From the NCBI RefSeq assembly GCF_013390595.1, contig NZ_JACAWV010000015.1, forward strand, positions 1-64,000: a stretch of 64,000 nt of DNA, in the 5' to 3' direction. Below the pieces are notes generated by a model, which did no database searches, was not told where the DNA came from, and saw only the letters and a list, made by a program, of their open reading frames with translations. Made by a program: the position numbers and the translations under genes. This stretch comes from Rhizobium sp. RM (GTDB lineage Bacteria > Pseudomonadota > Alphaproteobacteria > Rhizobiales > Rhizobiaceae). Shown piece by piece: positions 1-8,792 of the stretch. The first letter of the stretch is position 1. The number at the start of each line of letters is the position of its first letter.

Positions 1-947
1 ACAAACCAGCAAGTCAGCCAATCCGCTTGATTTCTCTAGAACGAAGCAGTTCGTCGCCAGCAGCGCCGCCGCCCTCGTTCAGTGAGCGGACTTATAAACC
101 CACCCCATGAAACAAGTCAACACACCAATTTTCAAAAATACAAAAAATCACACAAGCAATTGATTAAGCTACTGTATCTCCATTTCGTAGCACAAATTAA
201 CAAAATCCTGCCACGCCAAATCCGACCCCGAAGCAGACCATAACAAGACCCCCCGCAAGACGCCCAAAACCACGGCAAAACCCAGGCGAGACAAGCCTTC
301 AACACCACCAGAAACACCGCCTCACAGCCCCGAATCCAGATCCGTCGACGGGCTGAAACGTGCGACAAACGCATGTGCCCAATTGAATGCTGATGTCCGC
401 CATATGGGAAGTCTTTGGGCTTTGTTCGAAAAGCATTGGGATCAATGTGGGGAGTTCTCGGCCTTTGAATGACCACGTGCAGTTATACGATGTCGGTTCC
501 GCCACGGGATACAAACTTAGAACGCAATTGAAATTACCGTCACGCTTAGCCGGAAAGGCTTATGGGAGACGGTACAAGGCTGAGCGCCACAGCTTTTCTA
601 TTAGACCTGCCCGTCATTATCGACGGCGAAGGCCATTTTGACGCTCTTAGTTGGAGCCGCACTAGCCAGAGACTTATAAATTTTATTTCCCCGATCCATA
701 GCTGTCGAACAGCGTTTGGGTTCGTCACCGGCAGCTTCCCGGTCGCTGACATTGGTTATGCGGGCGACAGAAACATCGTCACATTACCGTACAACCGAAA
801 TCAGGGTAACGCTCTTATTATAGTGGAAGCGAAGCGGGCATATCTGTTCTGGATCTTGGCGCTCGAATGAAACACTCATTTCTGTGAGATGGCCCGTATC
901 CTCAGAAGGATGTGGTTAAGCCTCAACAGGGCTTGCAAGGCGTCTGG
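1..947. other. left-edge non-coding stretch
   Basis: No convincing gene is visible on either strand. Short open frames exist (for example + strand 562-870), but they lack a good ribosome binding site and resemble no family I know. The first 250 bases are A/C-rich compared with the genes further right. The only interpretable signal is the dyad operator starting at 948, which belongs to the next gene. Confidence 0.5.
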
Positions 948-975
948 CGTTGCCACTATGGCAACGCGTCGTTGC
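948..975. promoter_or_regulatory. dyad operator, probable LysR site
   Basis: Two overlapping inverted repeats are visible: CGTTGCC (948-954) with GGCAACG (960-966) around a 5-base spacer, and GCAACG (961-966) with CGTTGC (970-975). The 13 bases at 961-973 recur exactly at 4628-4640 in front of the dehydrogenase operon. The site lies about 100 bases upstream of the DUF3100 gene. That the LysR protein encoded at 3697-4608 binds both is inference. Confidence 0.6.
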
Positions 976-1075
976 TTTTCGCCATACTTCCAATCGAATT
1001 GACTGGGGTCATAATTCGGTCATGCGGGCGACAAGAGCAAGGACGGCGCCGCATCGACCAGAGGGACAACAATCT

Positions 1076-1903
1076 ATGACTAATACATCCGCAGGCGGAT
1101 GGTGGCTGCACGCAGTTGTGCTGGCTATCGTCATCGTCGCTGAATTCATCGGCATTCAAAGACTGTCAATCGGCGTTGGCACTGTTGTCTTCTTGCCGAT
1201 CCTTTACGCGTTCGCCCTGGGCATCGCGCTCAATCCCCATATTCTTAAAAAGACGGCTGCGCTCATTCCACCTGCAGCCGTGAAACTCTCTGGCACGATG
1301 ATCACCATTTCGATCATGCCATTCATCGCCAAGTTTGGCACCACGGTTGGCCCGCAGATCGACAAGATCATTGAAGCAGGTCCTGCACTGGTGATCCAGG
1401 AACTCGGCAACCTCGGCACGATCGTCGTCGCCTTCCCGATTGCCGTCTTCCTTCTGAAGATGGGCCGTGAATCGATCGGTGCGACCTACTCCATCGACCG
1501 TGAACCGAACCTCGCCGTGATCTCGGACCGTTATGGCCTGAACAGCCCTGAAGGCGCCGGCGCGATGGGCGTTTACGCAACGGGAACGCTGATCGGCACT
1601 TTCGTGTTCGCAATCATGCCACCTCTCATCCATTCTCTGGGATGGTTCGACTACCGTGCGCTCGCCATGTCCTGTGGCGTCGGTTCTGGCAGCATGCTTG
1701 CCGCGTGCACCGGTAGCCTTGTCTCGGTTCTGCCTGACAACAAAGACATCATCCTGGCACTCGCAGCCGCCAGCAACATTCTGACCTATGCAACCGGTCT
1801 TTATGTTGGTCTCTTCGTTGCGCTTCCGCTGACGGAATGGCTCTACAGGAAAGCCCGTCCAAACGACCCTGCAAACTGGGCAGCCAAAGGAGAGAGCAAA
1901 TGA
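1076..1903 (+). CDS. DUF3100-type integral membrane protein
   Basis: A 275-residue polytopic membrane protein with about seven or eight hydrophobic segments, beginning near residues 10-30, and a short polar tail. I recognise it as the DUF3100 type, whose function is not established. The ATG at 1076 is chosen because GAGGGA at 1061-1066 sits about nine bases before it; a longer open frame from 950 would run through the dyad operator. The next membrane protein starts inside its stop codon (ATGA), and an M20 amidohydrolase follows, so it is probably half of a two-part importer for an amide or N-acyl compound. The transport role is inference from topology and neighbours; an unrelated membrane function is possible. 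Confidence 0.85.
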   Translation: MTNTSAGGWWLHAVVLAIVIVAEFIGIQRLSIGVGTVVFLPILYAFALGIALNPHILKKTAALIPPAAVKLSGTMITISIMPFIAKFGTTVGPQIDKIIEAGPALVIQELGNLGTIVVAFPIAVFLLKMGRESIGATYSIDREPNLAVISDRYGLNSPEGAGAMGVYATGTLIGTFVFAIMPPLIHSLGWFDYRALAMSCGVGSGSMLAACTGSLVSVLPDNKDIILALAAASNILTYATGLYVGLFVALPLTEWLYRKARPNDPANWAAKGESK

Positions 1904-2418
1904 GCATGAATTCCGCGCAGACCTCCTCCGTCGAGGACCAGATCCCCTCCCACGGTGAAGACGAACGCAAGGTCAACGTTATCAGGTATTCCGGCCTGCT
2001 TCTGATCGCCTGCGCAATCGGGCTTGTCGCGAACTGGGTTGGAACAGGCACCAACCCGCTTGTCGCCCTCCCCGGCATGGCGATCCTCTACCTTGTTTCT
2101 GTCGCAGGTCTGGTCCTGGCCCGCTACATGCCCTTCTATCTTCCGGGCGTTGCCTGGACATCGCTGCTGGCCATCGTTGTGACATTGCCTTTCGTACCGG
2201 GTTCGGCCTGGACACTCGAAAAGGTCAATGCTCTCAACTTCCTTGCACTCGCAACCCCTGCGCTTGCCTATGGCGGGCTGGCACTGACCAAGGGCGAGTT
2301 CGATATCGCCAAAAAGTCGGGCTGGAAGATCGTGATTGTCGCGATTTGCGTCATGTTCGGAACCTATATCGGTTCCGTCGTCATTGCAGATCTTTCACTC
2401 CGCATCGCGGGTCAGTAA
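1900..2418 (+). CDS. small membrane protein paired with DUF3100 protein
   Basis: A 172-residue protein with a polar N-terminus of about 25 residues followed by roughly five hydrophobic helices. Its ATG at 1900 overlaps the stop of the upstream gene in an ATGA arrangement, so the two are almost certainly translationally coupled and made in similar amounts. AAAGGAGAG at 1886-1894 is the ribosome binding site. I do not recognise a named family beyond its association with DUF3100 proteins. The pairing of a larger and a smaller membrane subunit recalls two-subunit carriers such as MadL/MadM, but this is analogy, not homology. A strong hairpin follows the stop. Confidence 0.8.
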   Translation: MSMNSAQTSSVEDQIPSHGEDERKVNVIRYSGLLLIACAIGLVANWVGTGTNPLVALPGMAILYLVSVAGLVLARYMPFYLPGVAWTSLLAIVVTLPFVPGSAWTLEKVNALNFLALATPALAYGGLALTKGEFDIAKKSGWKIVIVAICVMFGTYIGSVVIADLSLRIAGQ

Positions 2419-2426
2419 AACTATCA

Positions 2427-2457
2427 ACCGGCCGCATATCACATGCGGCCGGTTTTT
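2427..2457 (+). terminator. intrinsic terminator or attenuator
   Basis: A perfect 11-bp stem, ACCGGCCGCAT (2427-2437) with its complement (2443-2453), has a 5-base loop and is followed by a short T tract. It lies between the membrane-protein pair and the amidohydrolase, whose start is only about 20 bases further on, so partial read-through is likely if the genes share one promoter. Confidence 0.8.
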
Positions 2458-2469
2458 ATTTGAAAGGGA

Positions 2470-3633
2470 ATGCAGGTGCAGAATTTTCTTCAACACTCCG
2501 ATATCGAAGAAGCCGTCAACTGGCGTCATCATTTGCACCGCAACCCTGAACTCGGGTTTGAAGAAACCGAAACGTCCGCCTTCATTGCTGCGCGTCTCGC
2601 AGAATGGGGCTATTCGGTTAAAACCGGCTACGGAAAAACTGGCCTTGTTGGCAGCCTGACCCGCGGTAGCTCGTCTAAAGCAATCGGCATTCGCGCCGAT
2701 ATCGACGCCCTGCCGATTTCGGAGAAAAGCGGCGTTGACTACGCGTCACGCTCACCAGGAAAAATGCACGCCTGCGGCCACGATGGCCATGTTGCAATGG
2801 CACTTGCGGCGGCAAAATCGCTCACGTCTCAATCATTCGATGGAACTGTTCATTTCGTTTTCCAGCCAGCCGAAGAAAACGAGGGCGGCGGACGGGCCAT
2901 GGTCGAGGACGGTCTCTTCCGTGATTTTGCCATGGACGGCATCTACGCCATGCACAACTGGCCAGCACTGGACCTCGGGCAGTGCGTTGCACGCAACGAC
3001 CAGATGATGGCCGCATTCGGTACTTTTGAGATCAAGGTAAAGGGTCGAGGGGCTCATGGAGCCATGCCGCACGAGGGAGCAGACCCGATCGTTGCCGCTT
3101 CCCAGATTGTTTCCGCTCTACAGACCATCGCCAGCCGTAATGTCTCCCCTCTGCAGTGCGCCGTCGTCTCGGCGACCCAGGTTCACGGTGGTGATGCCTG
3201 GAATGTCATCCCCGAAGAGGTCGTGATCCGGGGCACAACACGCTGGTTCGATGAACAGGTTGGCGCGAAAATCGAGGCGCGTCTTGCAACACTTGCAGGC
3301 TCCATTTCAGCGGCATTCGATTGCCAAGCCGACGTGGACTATATGTACCGTTATCCCGCCACGATCAATGACCCAACCTGTGCGGCAATCATCCGAGATG
3401 TTGCGCCCCATGTGGCTGGTGTGACTGTGGTCGAGGCCGACCCGAGCATGGCAGCGGAAGACTTCTCCTTCATGCTGCGGGAAAAGCGCGGGTGCTATTT
3501 CTGGCTTGGCGCGAAGAAAAGCGGCCAAAATCCCGGCCTTCATTCCGCCTATTTCGACTTCAACGACGCTCTCCTGCCGATTGGTGCCAACATGTGGGTC
3601 TCGCTGGTCCAGAACCAGTTAAAGACGGCGTGA
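2470..3633 (+). CDS. M20-family amidohydrolase (hippurate hydrolase-like)
   Basis: A 387-residue metallopeptidase-fold hydrolase of the M20 family that includes hippurate hydrolases and N-acyl-amino-acid amidohydrolases, cytoplasmic because no signal peptide is present. Metal-site motifs are RADIDALP near residues 75-82, HACGHDGH near 100-107 and an EENEGGG element near 140. It would remove an acyl group from an amino acid or similar amide. The AAAGGGA motif at 2463-2469 lies too close to the ATG at 2470, so a GTG at 2476 may be the true start. The gene follows the DUF3100 pair and precedes a LysR gene, suggesting intracellular hydrolysis of the imported compound. The substrate cannot be read from sequence. 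Confidence 0.9.
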   Translation: MQVQNFLQHSDIEEAVNWRHHLHRNPELGFEETETSAFIAARLAEWGYSVKTGYGKTGLVGSLTRGSSSKAIGIRADIDALPISEKSGVDYASRSPGKMHACGHDGHVAMALAAAKSLTSQSFDGTVHFVFQPAEENEGGGRAMVEDGLFRDFAMDGIYAMHNWPALDLGQCVARNDQMMAAFGTFEIKVKGRGAHGAMPHEGADPIVAASQIVSALQTIASRNVSPLQCAVVSATQVHGGDAWNVIPEEVVIRGTTRWFDEQVGAKIEARLATLAGSISAAFDCQADVDYMYRYPATINDPTCAAIIRDVAPHVAGVTVVEADPSMAAEDFSFMLREKRGCYFWLGAKKSGQNPGLHSAYFDFNDALLPIGANMWVSLVQNQLKTA

Positions 3634-3696
3634 TCGGGATCAAGGCTGAGATTCCAGTCGATTGACAGGATCTCGCGACCGACGAAATATGCCCTG

Positions 3697-4608
3697 ATGG
3701 AGACGCTTGACGCCAAAGCCCTGCGAATGTTTACCGCCGTCGTTCGTACGGGTTCGATCCGTAGCGCGGCCGAGCATCTGCATGTGGCGGCATCCGTTGT
3801 CTCTCGTCAGATTGCCGAGACCGAAAAAAACGTCGGCCTGCCGCTCTTTGAGCGAAGCAGTCGTGGTGTAGGGCTCACCGACGCCGGCAGGCTGGTGCTT
3901 GAGCACGCACAGCGTGTCATCGAGGACAGCAATCTTCTCTCCGAACAGCTCGACCAGCTGCGTAGCGTCCAGCAGGCCCGTATCCGCATATGCTGTGGTG
4001 AGGGCTTTCTGGGCGACATGATCGAACATGGCCTCAAAAGTTTCGTGAATATCTACCCAACGGTTGCGTACTCCCTGACACTCGGCAGTACAGATGATGT
4101 GCTCGATACTGTTGCGAATGGCGATACCGATATCGGCATCGCCTATAATCCGGTAATCGACACACGCATCCGGTCTCTGGCGATTTCCCGCCAACCGCTT
4201 TGCCTGGTGGCACCCAATGGACATGCCCTGCTCGAGCGAAAAACTGTGCTGCTGCGGGATTGTCTGGCAGAATGTCGCTACGCTCTTCTCAGCAAGGGAC
4301 ATGGTGTCACGCAATTGGTTGGCCGCGTTGCAGCAGACTGCGGGGTCGCCGTTGCTCCTTTGGTGGAAACGCCCTCAATCGACGTCCTGCGTCGCTTCGT
4401 TATGGCTGGCCTTGGCGTTACCTTCCTGCCGCACTTTGCCGTAACGACTGAACTCACTCGCTCCGCACTCGGTGTTGTCGAACTGAGTGACCCGCTTTTG
4501 TCACAGGCGAGCGCCCATCTTCTGGTCAAATCCCGTCGCCGACTGCCTGCCTCGGTCGAGCGCCTTGCAAGCCATCTTGCCGTTGAGATGGCCGCCTTCA
4601 AGCTCTGA
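3697..4608 (+). CDS. LysR-type transcriptional regulator
   Basis: A 303-residue LysR protein with an N-terminal winged helix-turn-helix at about residues 5-64 and an effector-binding domain from about residue 90 to the end, of normal family length. It follows the amidohydrolase by 63 bases in the same direction and precedes the two-gene dehydrogenase operon. Identical 13-base operator cores occur upstream of the DUF3100 genes (961-973) and of the dehydrogenase operon (4628-4640), making it the obvious candidate to control both. No strong ribosome binding site precedes the ATG at 3697, so the start is somewhat uncertain. Confidence 0.92.
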   Translation: METLDAKALRMFTAVVRTGSIRSAAEHLHVAASVVSRQIAETEKNVGLPLFERSSRGVGLTDAGRLVLEHAQRVIEDSNLLSEQLDQLRSVQQARIRICCGEGFLGDMIEHGLKSFVNIYPTVAYSLTLGSTDDVLDTVANGDTDIGIAYNPVIDTRIRSLAISRQPLCLVAPNGHALLERKTVLLRDCLAECRYALLSKGHGVTQLVGRVAADCGVAVAPLVETPSIDVLRRFVMAGLGVTFLPHFAVTTELTRSALGVVELSDPLLSQASAHLLVKSRRRLPASVERLASHLAVEMAAFKL

Positions 4609-4614
4609 ATAGAG

Positions 4615-4640
4615 CGTTGCTCCACTCGCAACGCGTCGTT
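4615..4640. promoter_or_regulatory. dyad operator matching the 948-975 site
   Basis: CGTTGC (4615-4620) and GCAACG (4628-4633) form an inverted repeat with a 7-base spacer, and the 13 bases GCAACGCGTCGTT at 4628-4640 are identical to 961-973. The site is about 100 bases upstream of the dehydrogenase start, the same distance as the copy upstream of the DUF3100 gene. Confidence 0.6.
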
Positions 4641-4734
4641 CCCGACACCTAGACTATCGGTACCGGGACGAAGATGAGAACGTTCGCCATCACCAAACCA
4701 GCAGAGCGCATTGCTCTCTAAAAGGGAACGTTCA

Positions 4735-5622
4735 ATGTCGACAGACGAAAAGGTTACAGTCGGGGTCATCGGACTTGGCAGCATGGGGCTTGGCATGGCT
4801 CAAACGCTTGCGTCCAGGGGCTTCCGCACACTTGGCTTCGATCTCAGTGCAGAGCGCCGCAACCTTGCCTCCAAGTCGAACATCGAGCCTCTCGATACGA
4901 TTGCAGCAGCTTTCGAAGCCAGCGATTTCCTTGTCTTTTCATTGCCGACGGCAAAAGACGTGGCTGATGTCGTCAATCAACACGTCGACATCCTGGAGAA
5001 GCGAAAGAGCGCTCATGTCATCATCATCGACACGTCGACGTCCGAGCCAGATGTCAGCCGTGAACTCGCCGACCGCCTCGTTGCTCTCGGACATGGTTTC
5101 CTCGATGCTCCGGTCAGCGGTGGCCCGGCAGGCGCGGCGTCCGGCAAGCTTACCATGATGCTTGGCGGAAGCGAGGAAGACGTGGCTTTTGCGCGCCCCG
5201 TCATCGAGGCACTGGCTGCCAAGGCTTTGCATGTCGGCGCAAGTGGTGCAGGCAACGTTGCAAAACTGGTCAACAACCTTTTGGCAGCCGCGCATATGGT
5301 CACCACCAGCGAAGCACTGAAACTCGCACTTGCTGGCGGTATTGACCCGGAGGCTGCATTGCGTGTCCTCAATGCCGCATCCGGTCGTTCGATGATCAGC
5401 GAAGTTCATTTCCCGACCTGGGTCATGTCAGACCGTTTCGATAGCGGGTTCTCCATGGGCCTGATGCGCAAGGATGTCCGTCTCGCCAGTGAATTGGCAC
5501 AGCGCACGGGCGCTGAACTTCCAATGGCCGACCTAGTGGCCAAGCTCTGGGCCGGCTCCACCGAGCTCAAGGACGGCGACGACTTCACCCGCATGGGTGC
5601 TTTCAAACCAGCTTCGCACTAA
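4735..5622 (+). CDS. NAD(P)-dependent 3-hydroxyisobutyrate dehydrogenase-family oxidoreductase
   Basis: A 295-residue beta-hydroxyacid dehydrogenase. A Rossmann glycine motif G13-L-G-S-M-G18 lies at the N-terminus, the DAPVSGGP substrate-binding element lies near residue 120, and the GNVAKLVNN segment carrying the family's catalytic lysine lies near 175. The family oxidises 3-hydroxyacids such as 3-hydroxyisobutyrate or tartronate semialdehyde derivatives. The ATG at 4735 follows AAAGGGAA at 4721-4728. The gene is 13 bases upstream of an aldehyde dehydrogenase, so a hydroxyacid to semialdehyde to acid (or CoA ester) sequence is plausible. The actual substrate is unknown. Confidence 0.9.
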   Translation: MSTDEKVTVGVIGLGSMGLGMAQTLASRGFRTLGFDLSAERRNLASKSNIEPLDTIAAAFEASDFLVFSLPTAKDVADVVNQHVDILEKRKSAHVIIIDTSTSEPDVSRELADRLVALGHGFLDAPVSGGPAGAASGKLTMMLGGSEEDVAFARPVIEALAAKALHVGASGAGNVAKLVNNLLAAAHMVTTSEALKLALAGGIDPEAALRVLNAASGRSMISEVHFPTWVMSDRFDSGFSMGLMRKDVRLASELAQRTGAELPMADLVAKLWAGSTELKDGDDFTRMGAFKPASH

Positions 5623-5635
5623 AGGACTGCAGATT

Positions 5636-7174
5636 ATGAGCAAGAACGAAATCATCCTCGATCAGGGTCCGCGTGTTCGTGAGCTTCTCAAAGGCTTTTT
5701 CAGCACCGAGGAAATCGGTAGCCTCGTCAATGGCGAGATTGTTTTTGGAGGAGGCGAAACACTCACCCTCACAGATCCCTCCTCGGGTAAAGCCTTCGCA
5801 ACCTTCAAGGATGCCGATCATTCCGTTATCGATGCGGCCATGGATGCCGCCGCCATAGCACAGCGCGCATGGATGAAGATCACCGCTTCGGCTCGCGGCC
5901 GCATCATGTTCGAAATCGGCCGCCAGATCCGCGACAACGCCGCCGCGATTGCCGAAATCGAGAGCCGTTCAGCCGGCCGCCCCATCCGCGATATCCGCGG
6001 TGAGGTGGTCAAGGTCGCGGAAATGTTCGAATATTACGCCGGATGGTGCGACAAGCTTCACGGTGATGTCATTCCCGTCCCAACTTCGCATCTCAACTAT
6101 ACCCGCAACGAGCCGATCGGCGTTGTGGTGCAGATAACACCATGGAATGCACCTCTTTTCACCGGCGGATGGCAGATCGCGCCAGCACTTTGCGCAGGCA
6201 ACGGCGTTGTCATAAAACCGTCTGAACTCACACCCCTCAGCACACTGATCCTTGGTCTGCTCTGCGAACGCGCTGGTGCGCCACGCGGGCTTGTCAACGT
6301 GATCGCCGGCCAGGGAACCACTGCGGGCCAGGCTGCCATCATGCATCCGAAAACCGGCCTTGTGGTGTTTGTCGGTTCTGCCCATGCCGGATCGCTGATC
6401 GCAGCAACGGCGGCAAGAAGTGTAGTTCCCTGCATTCTCGAACTCGGCGGCAAATCAGCAAACATCGTCTTCGACGATGCGGATATCGAGCGCGCCATTC
6501 TTGGCGCCCAATCAGCAATCTTCGGTGGCGCCGGCCAGAGTTGCGTTGCCGGTTCGCGTCTCCTCGTTCATCGCTCAATCCACCAGAAATTCGTGGAACG
6601 CTATGCCTTTGCCGCTAACAAGATCCCGGTCGGCAATCCTTTTGAGGACACAACGCAGGTAGGCCCGATCAACAATCTTCGCCAGTGGACCAAGATCACC
6701 GAGATGGTACAGCAGGGCGTTAGCGAAGGCGCAACGCTCGCCGCAGGCGGCGGTCGGCCTGAGGCGCTGGAAGGAACTGGCGGCTTCTACTTCTCCCCGA
6801 CCATTCTTGACAACGTCTCTCCGACAGCCACGCTTTCCAAGGAAGAGGTATTTGGGCCTGTTGTCGGCGTTACGCCGTTCGACACGGAAGAGGAAGCGAT
6901 TGCGCTTGCCAACGACAATCCTTACGGTCTTGCCGGGGCCGTCTGGACGCAGAATGTTGCACGCGCCCATCGTGTGGCGTCACAGGTACGGGCCGGAACT
7001 TTCTGGATCAACGGGTACAAGACCATCAGCGTCATGTCGCCGTTCGGCGGCTTCGGAAAGAGCGGATATGGCCGCTCGAGCGGCAAGGATGCACTGATGG
7101 CCTATACCCAGACAAAAAGCATCTGGGTTGAGACCGCAGCAGAACCCGCCGTCGCATTTGGTTACGTCGGCTGA
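5636..7174 (+). CDS. NAD(P)-dependent aldehyde dehydrogenase
   Basis: A 512-residue aldehyde dehydrogenase of standard length. The general-base glutamate is E269 in LELGGKS and the nucleophilic cysteine is C303 in GGAGQSCVAG, with the TPWNAP nucleotide-binding element near residue 170. It oxidises an aldehyde to the acid; the conserved glutamate argues against a CoA-acylating methylmalonate-semialdehyde type. The ATG at 5636 is preceded by AAAGGA at 5621-5626, which overlaps the upstream stop, so the two dehydrogenases are cotranscribed. A GC-rich hairpin follows. It probably completes the breakdown of the compound handled by the upstream genes, which is inference from clustering. Confidence 0.93.
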   Translation: MSKNEIILDQGPRVRELLKGFFSTEEIGSLVNGEIVFGGGETLTLTDPSSGKAFATFKDADHSVIDAAMDAAAIAQRAWMKITASARGRIMFEIGRQIRDNAAAIAEIESRSAGRPIRDIRGEVVKVAEMFEYYAGWCDKLHGDVIPVPTSHLNYTRNEPIGVVVQITPWNAPLFTGGWQIAPALCAGNGVVIKPSELTPLSTLILGLLCERAGAPRGLVNVIAGQGTTAGQAAIMHPKTGLVVFVGSAHAGSLIAATAARSVVPCILELGGKSANIVFDDADIERAILGAQSAIFGGAGQSCVAGSRLLVHRSIHQKFVERYAFAANKIPVGNPFEDTTQVGPINNLRQWTKITEMVQQGVSEGATLAAGGGRPEALEGTGGFYFSPTILDNVSPTATLSKEEVFGPVVGVTPFDTEEEAIALANDNPYGLAGAVWTQNVARAHRVASQVRAGTFWINGYKTISVMSPFGGFGKSGYGRSSGKDALMAYTQTKSIWVETAAEPAVAFGYVG

Positions 7175-7182
7175 TGTTATCC

Positions 7183-7212
7183 GGGGGGCCGGTGCAAGCC
7201 GGCCCCTTTCTT
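7183..7212 (+). terminator. terminator after aldehyde dehydrogenase
   Basis: GGGGCCGG (7185-7192) pairs with CCGGCCCC (7199-7206) around a 6-base loop, followed by TTTCTTT. This is a convincing intrinsic terminator closing the dehydrogenase operon. Confidence 0.7.
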
Positions 7213-7508
7213 TACAGGGAATCAGAAATGCCAGGGTAATTGGCGGCATAGATTTCCTGAAACTGCGTCCATCAATCTCGAACGGTCCGCTTTGCGCGGC
7301 ACATTGAGGCCCCTTGTAGGAAGGCAGGCTCGTTCCCGAGCCAGAGGGTCGTATGTCGCTTAGAAGCAGGGAAAGGCCGTTGGCGCACACCTTCGCGAAG
7401 GCGTACGCTACGCACTGCGACTATGTTTCCATGGAGAGCAGACGATCATCATCCAACTGATTCATCGCTGCCTCCTTTTCCAGCTTTGCATGCGTTTCGG
7501 ATAACCGG
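7213..7508. other. convergent intergenic spacer
   Basis: About 300 bases between the aldehyde dehydrogenase terminator and the end of the oppositely oriented oxidoreductase. I see no gene, repeat or RNA in it. Confidence 0.5.
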
Positions 7509-8792
7509 TCAGAGATCAACCATGTCGGCGACTTCGACCGGCAGGCCCGTCTGGAAAGAGCGGTTTGCAGCAAGGCCGGTCAGGATCGACATGGCACCGT
7601 CACGAAAATCTGCGGCGAAGGCACTGCCCGAGTTCGAGCCGCCAAAAATATCTGCGAGCATGCGCCTGTCGCCGCCGCCGTGACCGCCCTCCTCCATCAG
7701 CACCGGTACGACACGCGGTTCGCCATGCAGCGGGAAATGATAGAGCTGGATCCCCTTTGCCTCGCCTTCATTTTCTGAAGAGCCGCCAGCATTAATGTAG
7801 GAGGTTTCGCGAACCATGAGCTCGATTCGTCCTTTCGAGCCGTTGAAGGCGACGTTGAATCCTTCCCAGGGCGCATAGGTGTTGAGCGAATAGGTCATTA
7901 CCGCACGGTTCCTGTAGCGCACCATGACCTGCATCGTGTCTTCGATGCTGATGCCGTCGCCAAAGACGTTCTGGTCACGCTGATAACCGTCCTCATGTTC
8001 GGCATCCCAATAGAGCGCTTTCTGGACCGGGCTTTCGGTCAGGTCGATGGCAAAGGGATCGGCCTTCGCGGCCGCAACCTTGGTGGTGCGGGTATAGGGC
8101 GTGAACAGGCCGCGCTCCTCGGCATTGGCGCGGCCATAGAAGCGCAGATCGCCCATACCGAAGACCGTCTGCGGTTGGCTTTGCAGCCAGAAATTGACGA
8201 GATCGAAATGGTGGGTGGACTTGTGGACCATAAGGCCGCCGCTGTTGCGCTTGTCACGATGCCAGCGACGAAAATAGTCGGCTCCGTGCTTGGTATCGAG
8301 CAACCACTCGAAATGCACGGAATACACGTCACCGATGCCGCCTGAAGCGATGAGCTCGTGGACCGCCGCATTATGCGGGGCATAACGGTAATTGAACGTG
8401 ACGCGGACTGAGCGACCCGTCCGCTTTGCCGTATCGATGATCTGCTGGCATTTGACCACATCCGTCGTCATCGGCTTCTCGGTGATTACGTCGCGGCCAG
8501 CCTCCAATGCTGCGACAATGTAGATGTGGTGGGTACGGTCGATCGAGGTGACGATCACGACGTCGGCACCCGTCTCATCAAGCATGCGGCCAAAATCCTC
8601 GGCCTTGTAGGTCGGCAACTGGCTGAGGCCGAATTCCTCAATCAGAACCTTGTTGGTGTAATCCATGCGGGTCTGGTTGGTATCGCAGAGCGCTGCCAGT
8701 TCACTATTCTCACTGTAATCGCGAGCAATGGCTTCGTAAAACATGCGGGCACGCGCGCCTGTGCCAACCAGCACGTACTTTTTCTTGGCCAT
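7509..8792 (-). CDS. Gfo/Idh/MocA-family oxidoreductase
   Basis: A 427-residue NAD(P)-dependent oxidoreductase. The N-terminal Rossmann fold has GTGARA at residues 10-15, and an EKPMTTD motif near residue 100 holds the family's conserved lysine; the C-terminal half is the typical alpha/beta substrate domain. Members oxidise or reduce sugars, inositols and sugar acids. The start is supported by GAGGAGATAG just upstream. It is a single gene divergent from a LysR gene across a 495-base spacer, with no transporter directly attached. Substrate not predictable. Confidence 0.9.
   Translation of the reverse strand: MAKKKYVLVGTGARARMFYEAIARDYSENSELAALCDTNQTRMDYTNKVLIEEFGLSQLPTYKAEDFGRMLDETGADVVIVTSIDRTHHIYIVAALEAGRDVITEKPMTTDVVKCQQIIDTAKRTGRSVRVTFNYRYAPHNAAVHELIASGGIGDVYSVHFEWLLDTKHGADYFRRWHRDKRNSGGLMVHKSTHHFDLVNFWLQSQPQTVFGMGDLRFYGRANAEERGLFTPYTRTTKVAAAKADPFAIDLTESPVQKALYWDAEHEDGYQRDQNVFGDGISIEDTMQVMVRYRNRAVMTYSLNTYAPWEGFNVAFNGSKGRIELMVRETSYINAGGSSENEGEAKGIQLYHFPLHGEPRVVPVLMEEGGHGGGDRRMLADIFGGSNSGSAFAADFRDGAMSILTGLAANRSFQTGLPVEVADMVDL

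Noticed and set aside
562..870. Plus-strand open frame of about 100 codons in the left-edge region
   Set aside because: No ribosome binding site, no family resemblance and overlapping frames on both strands; not enough to call a gene.
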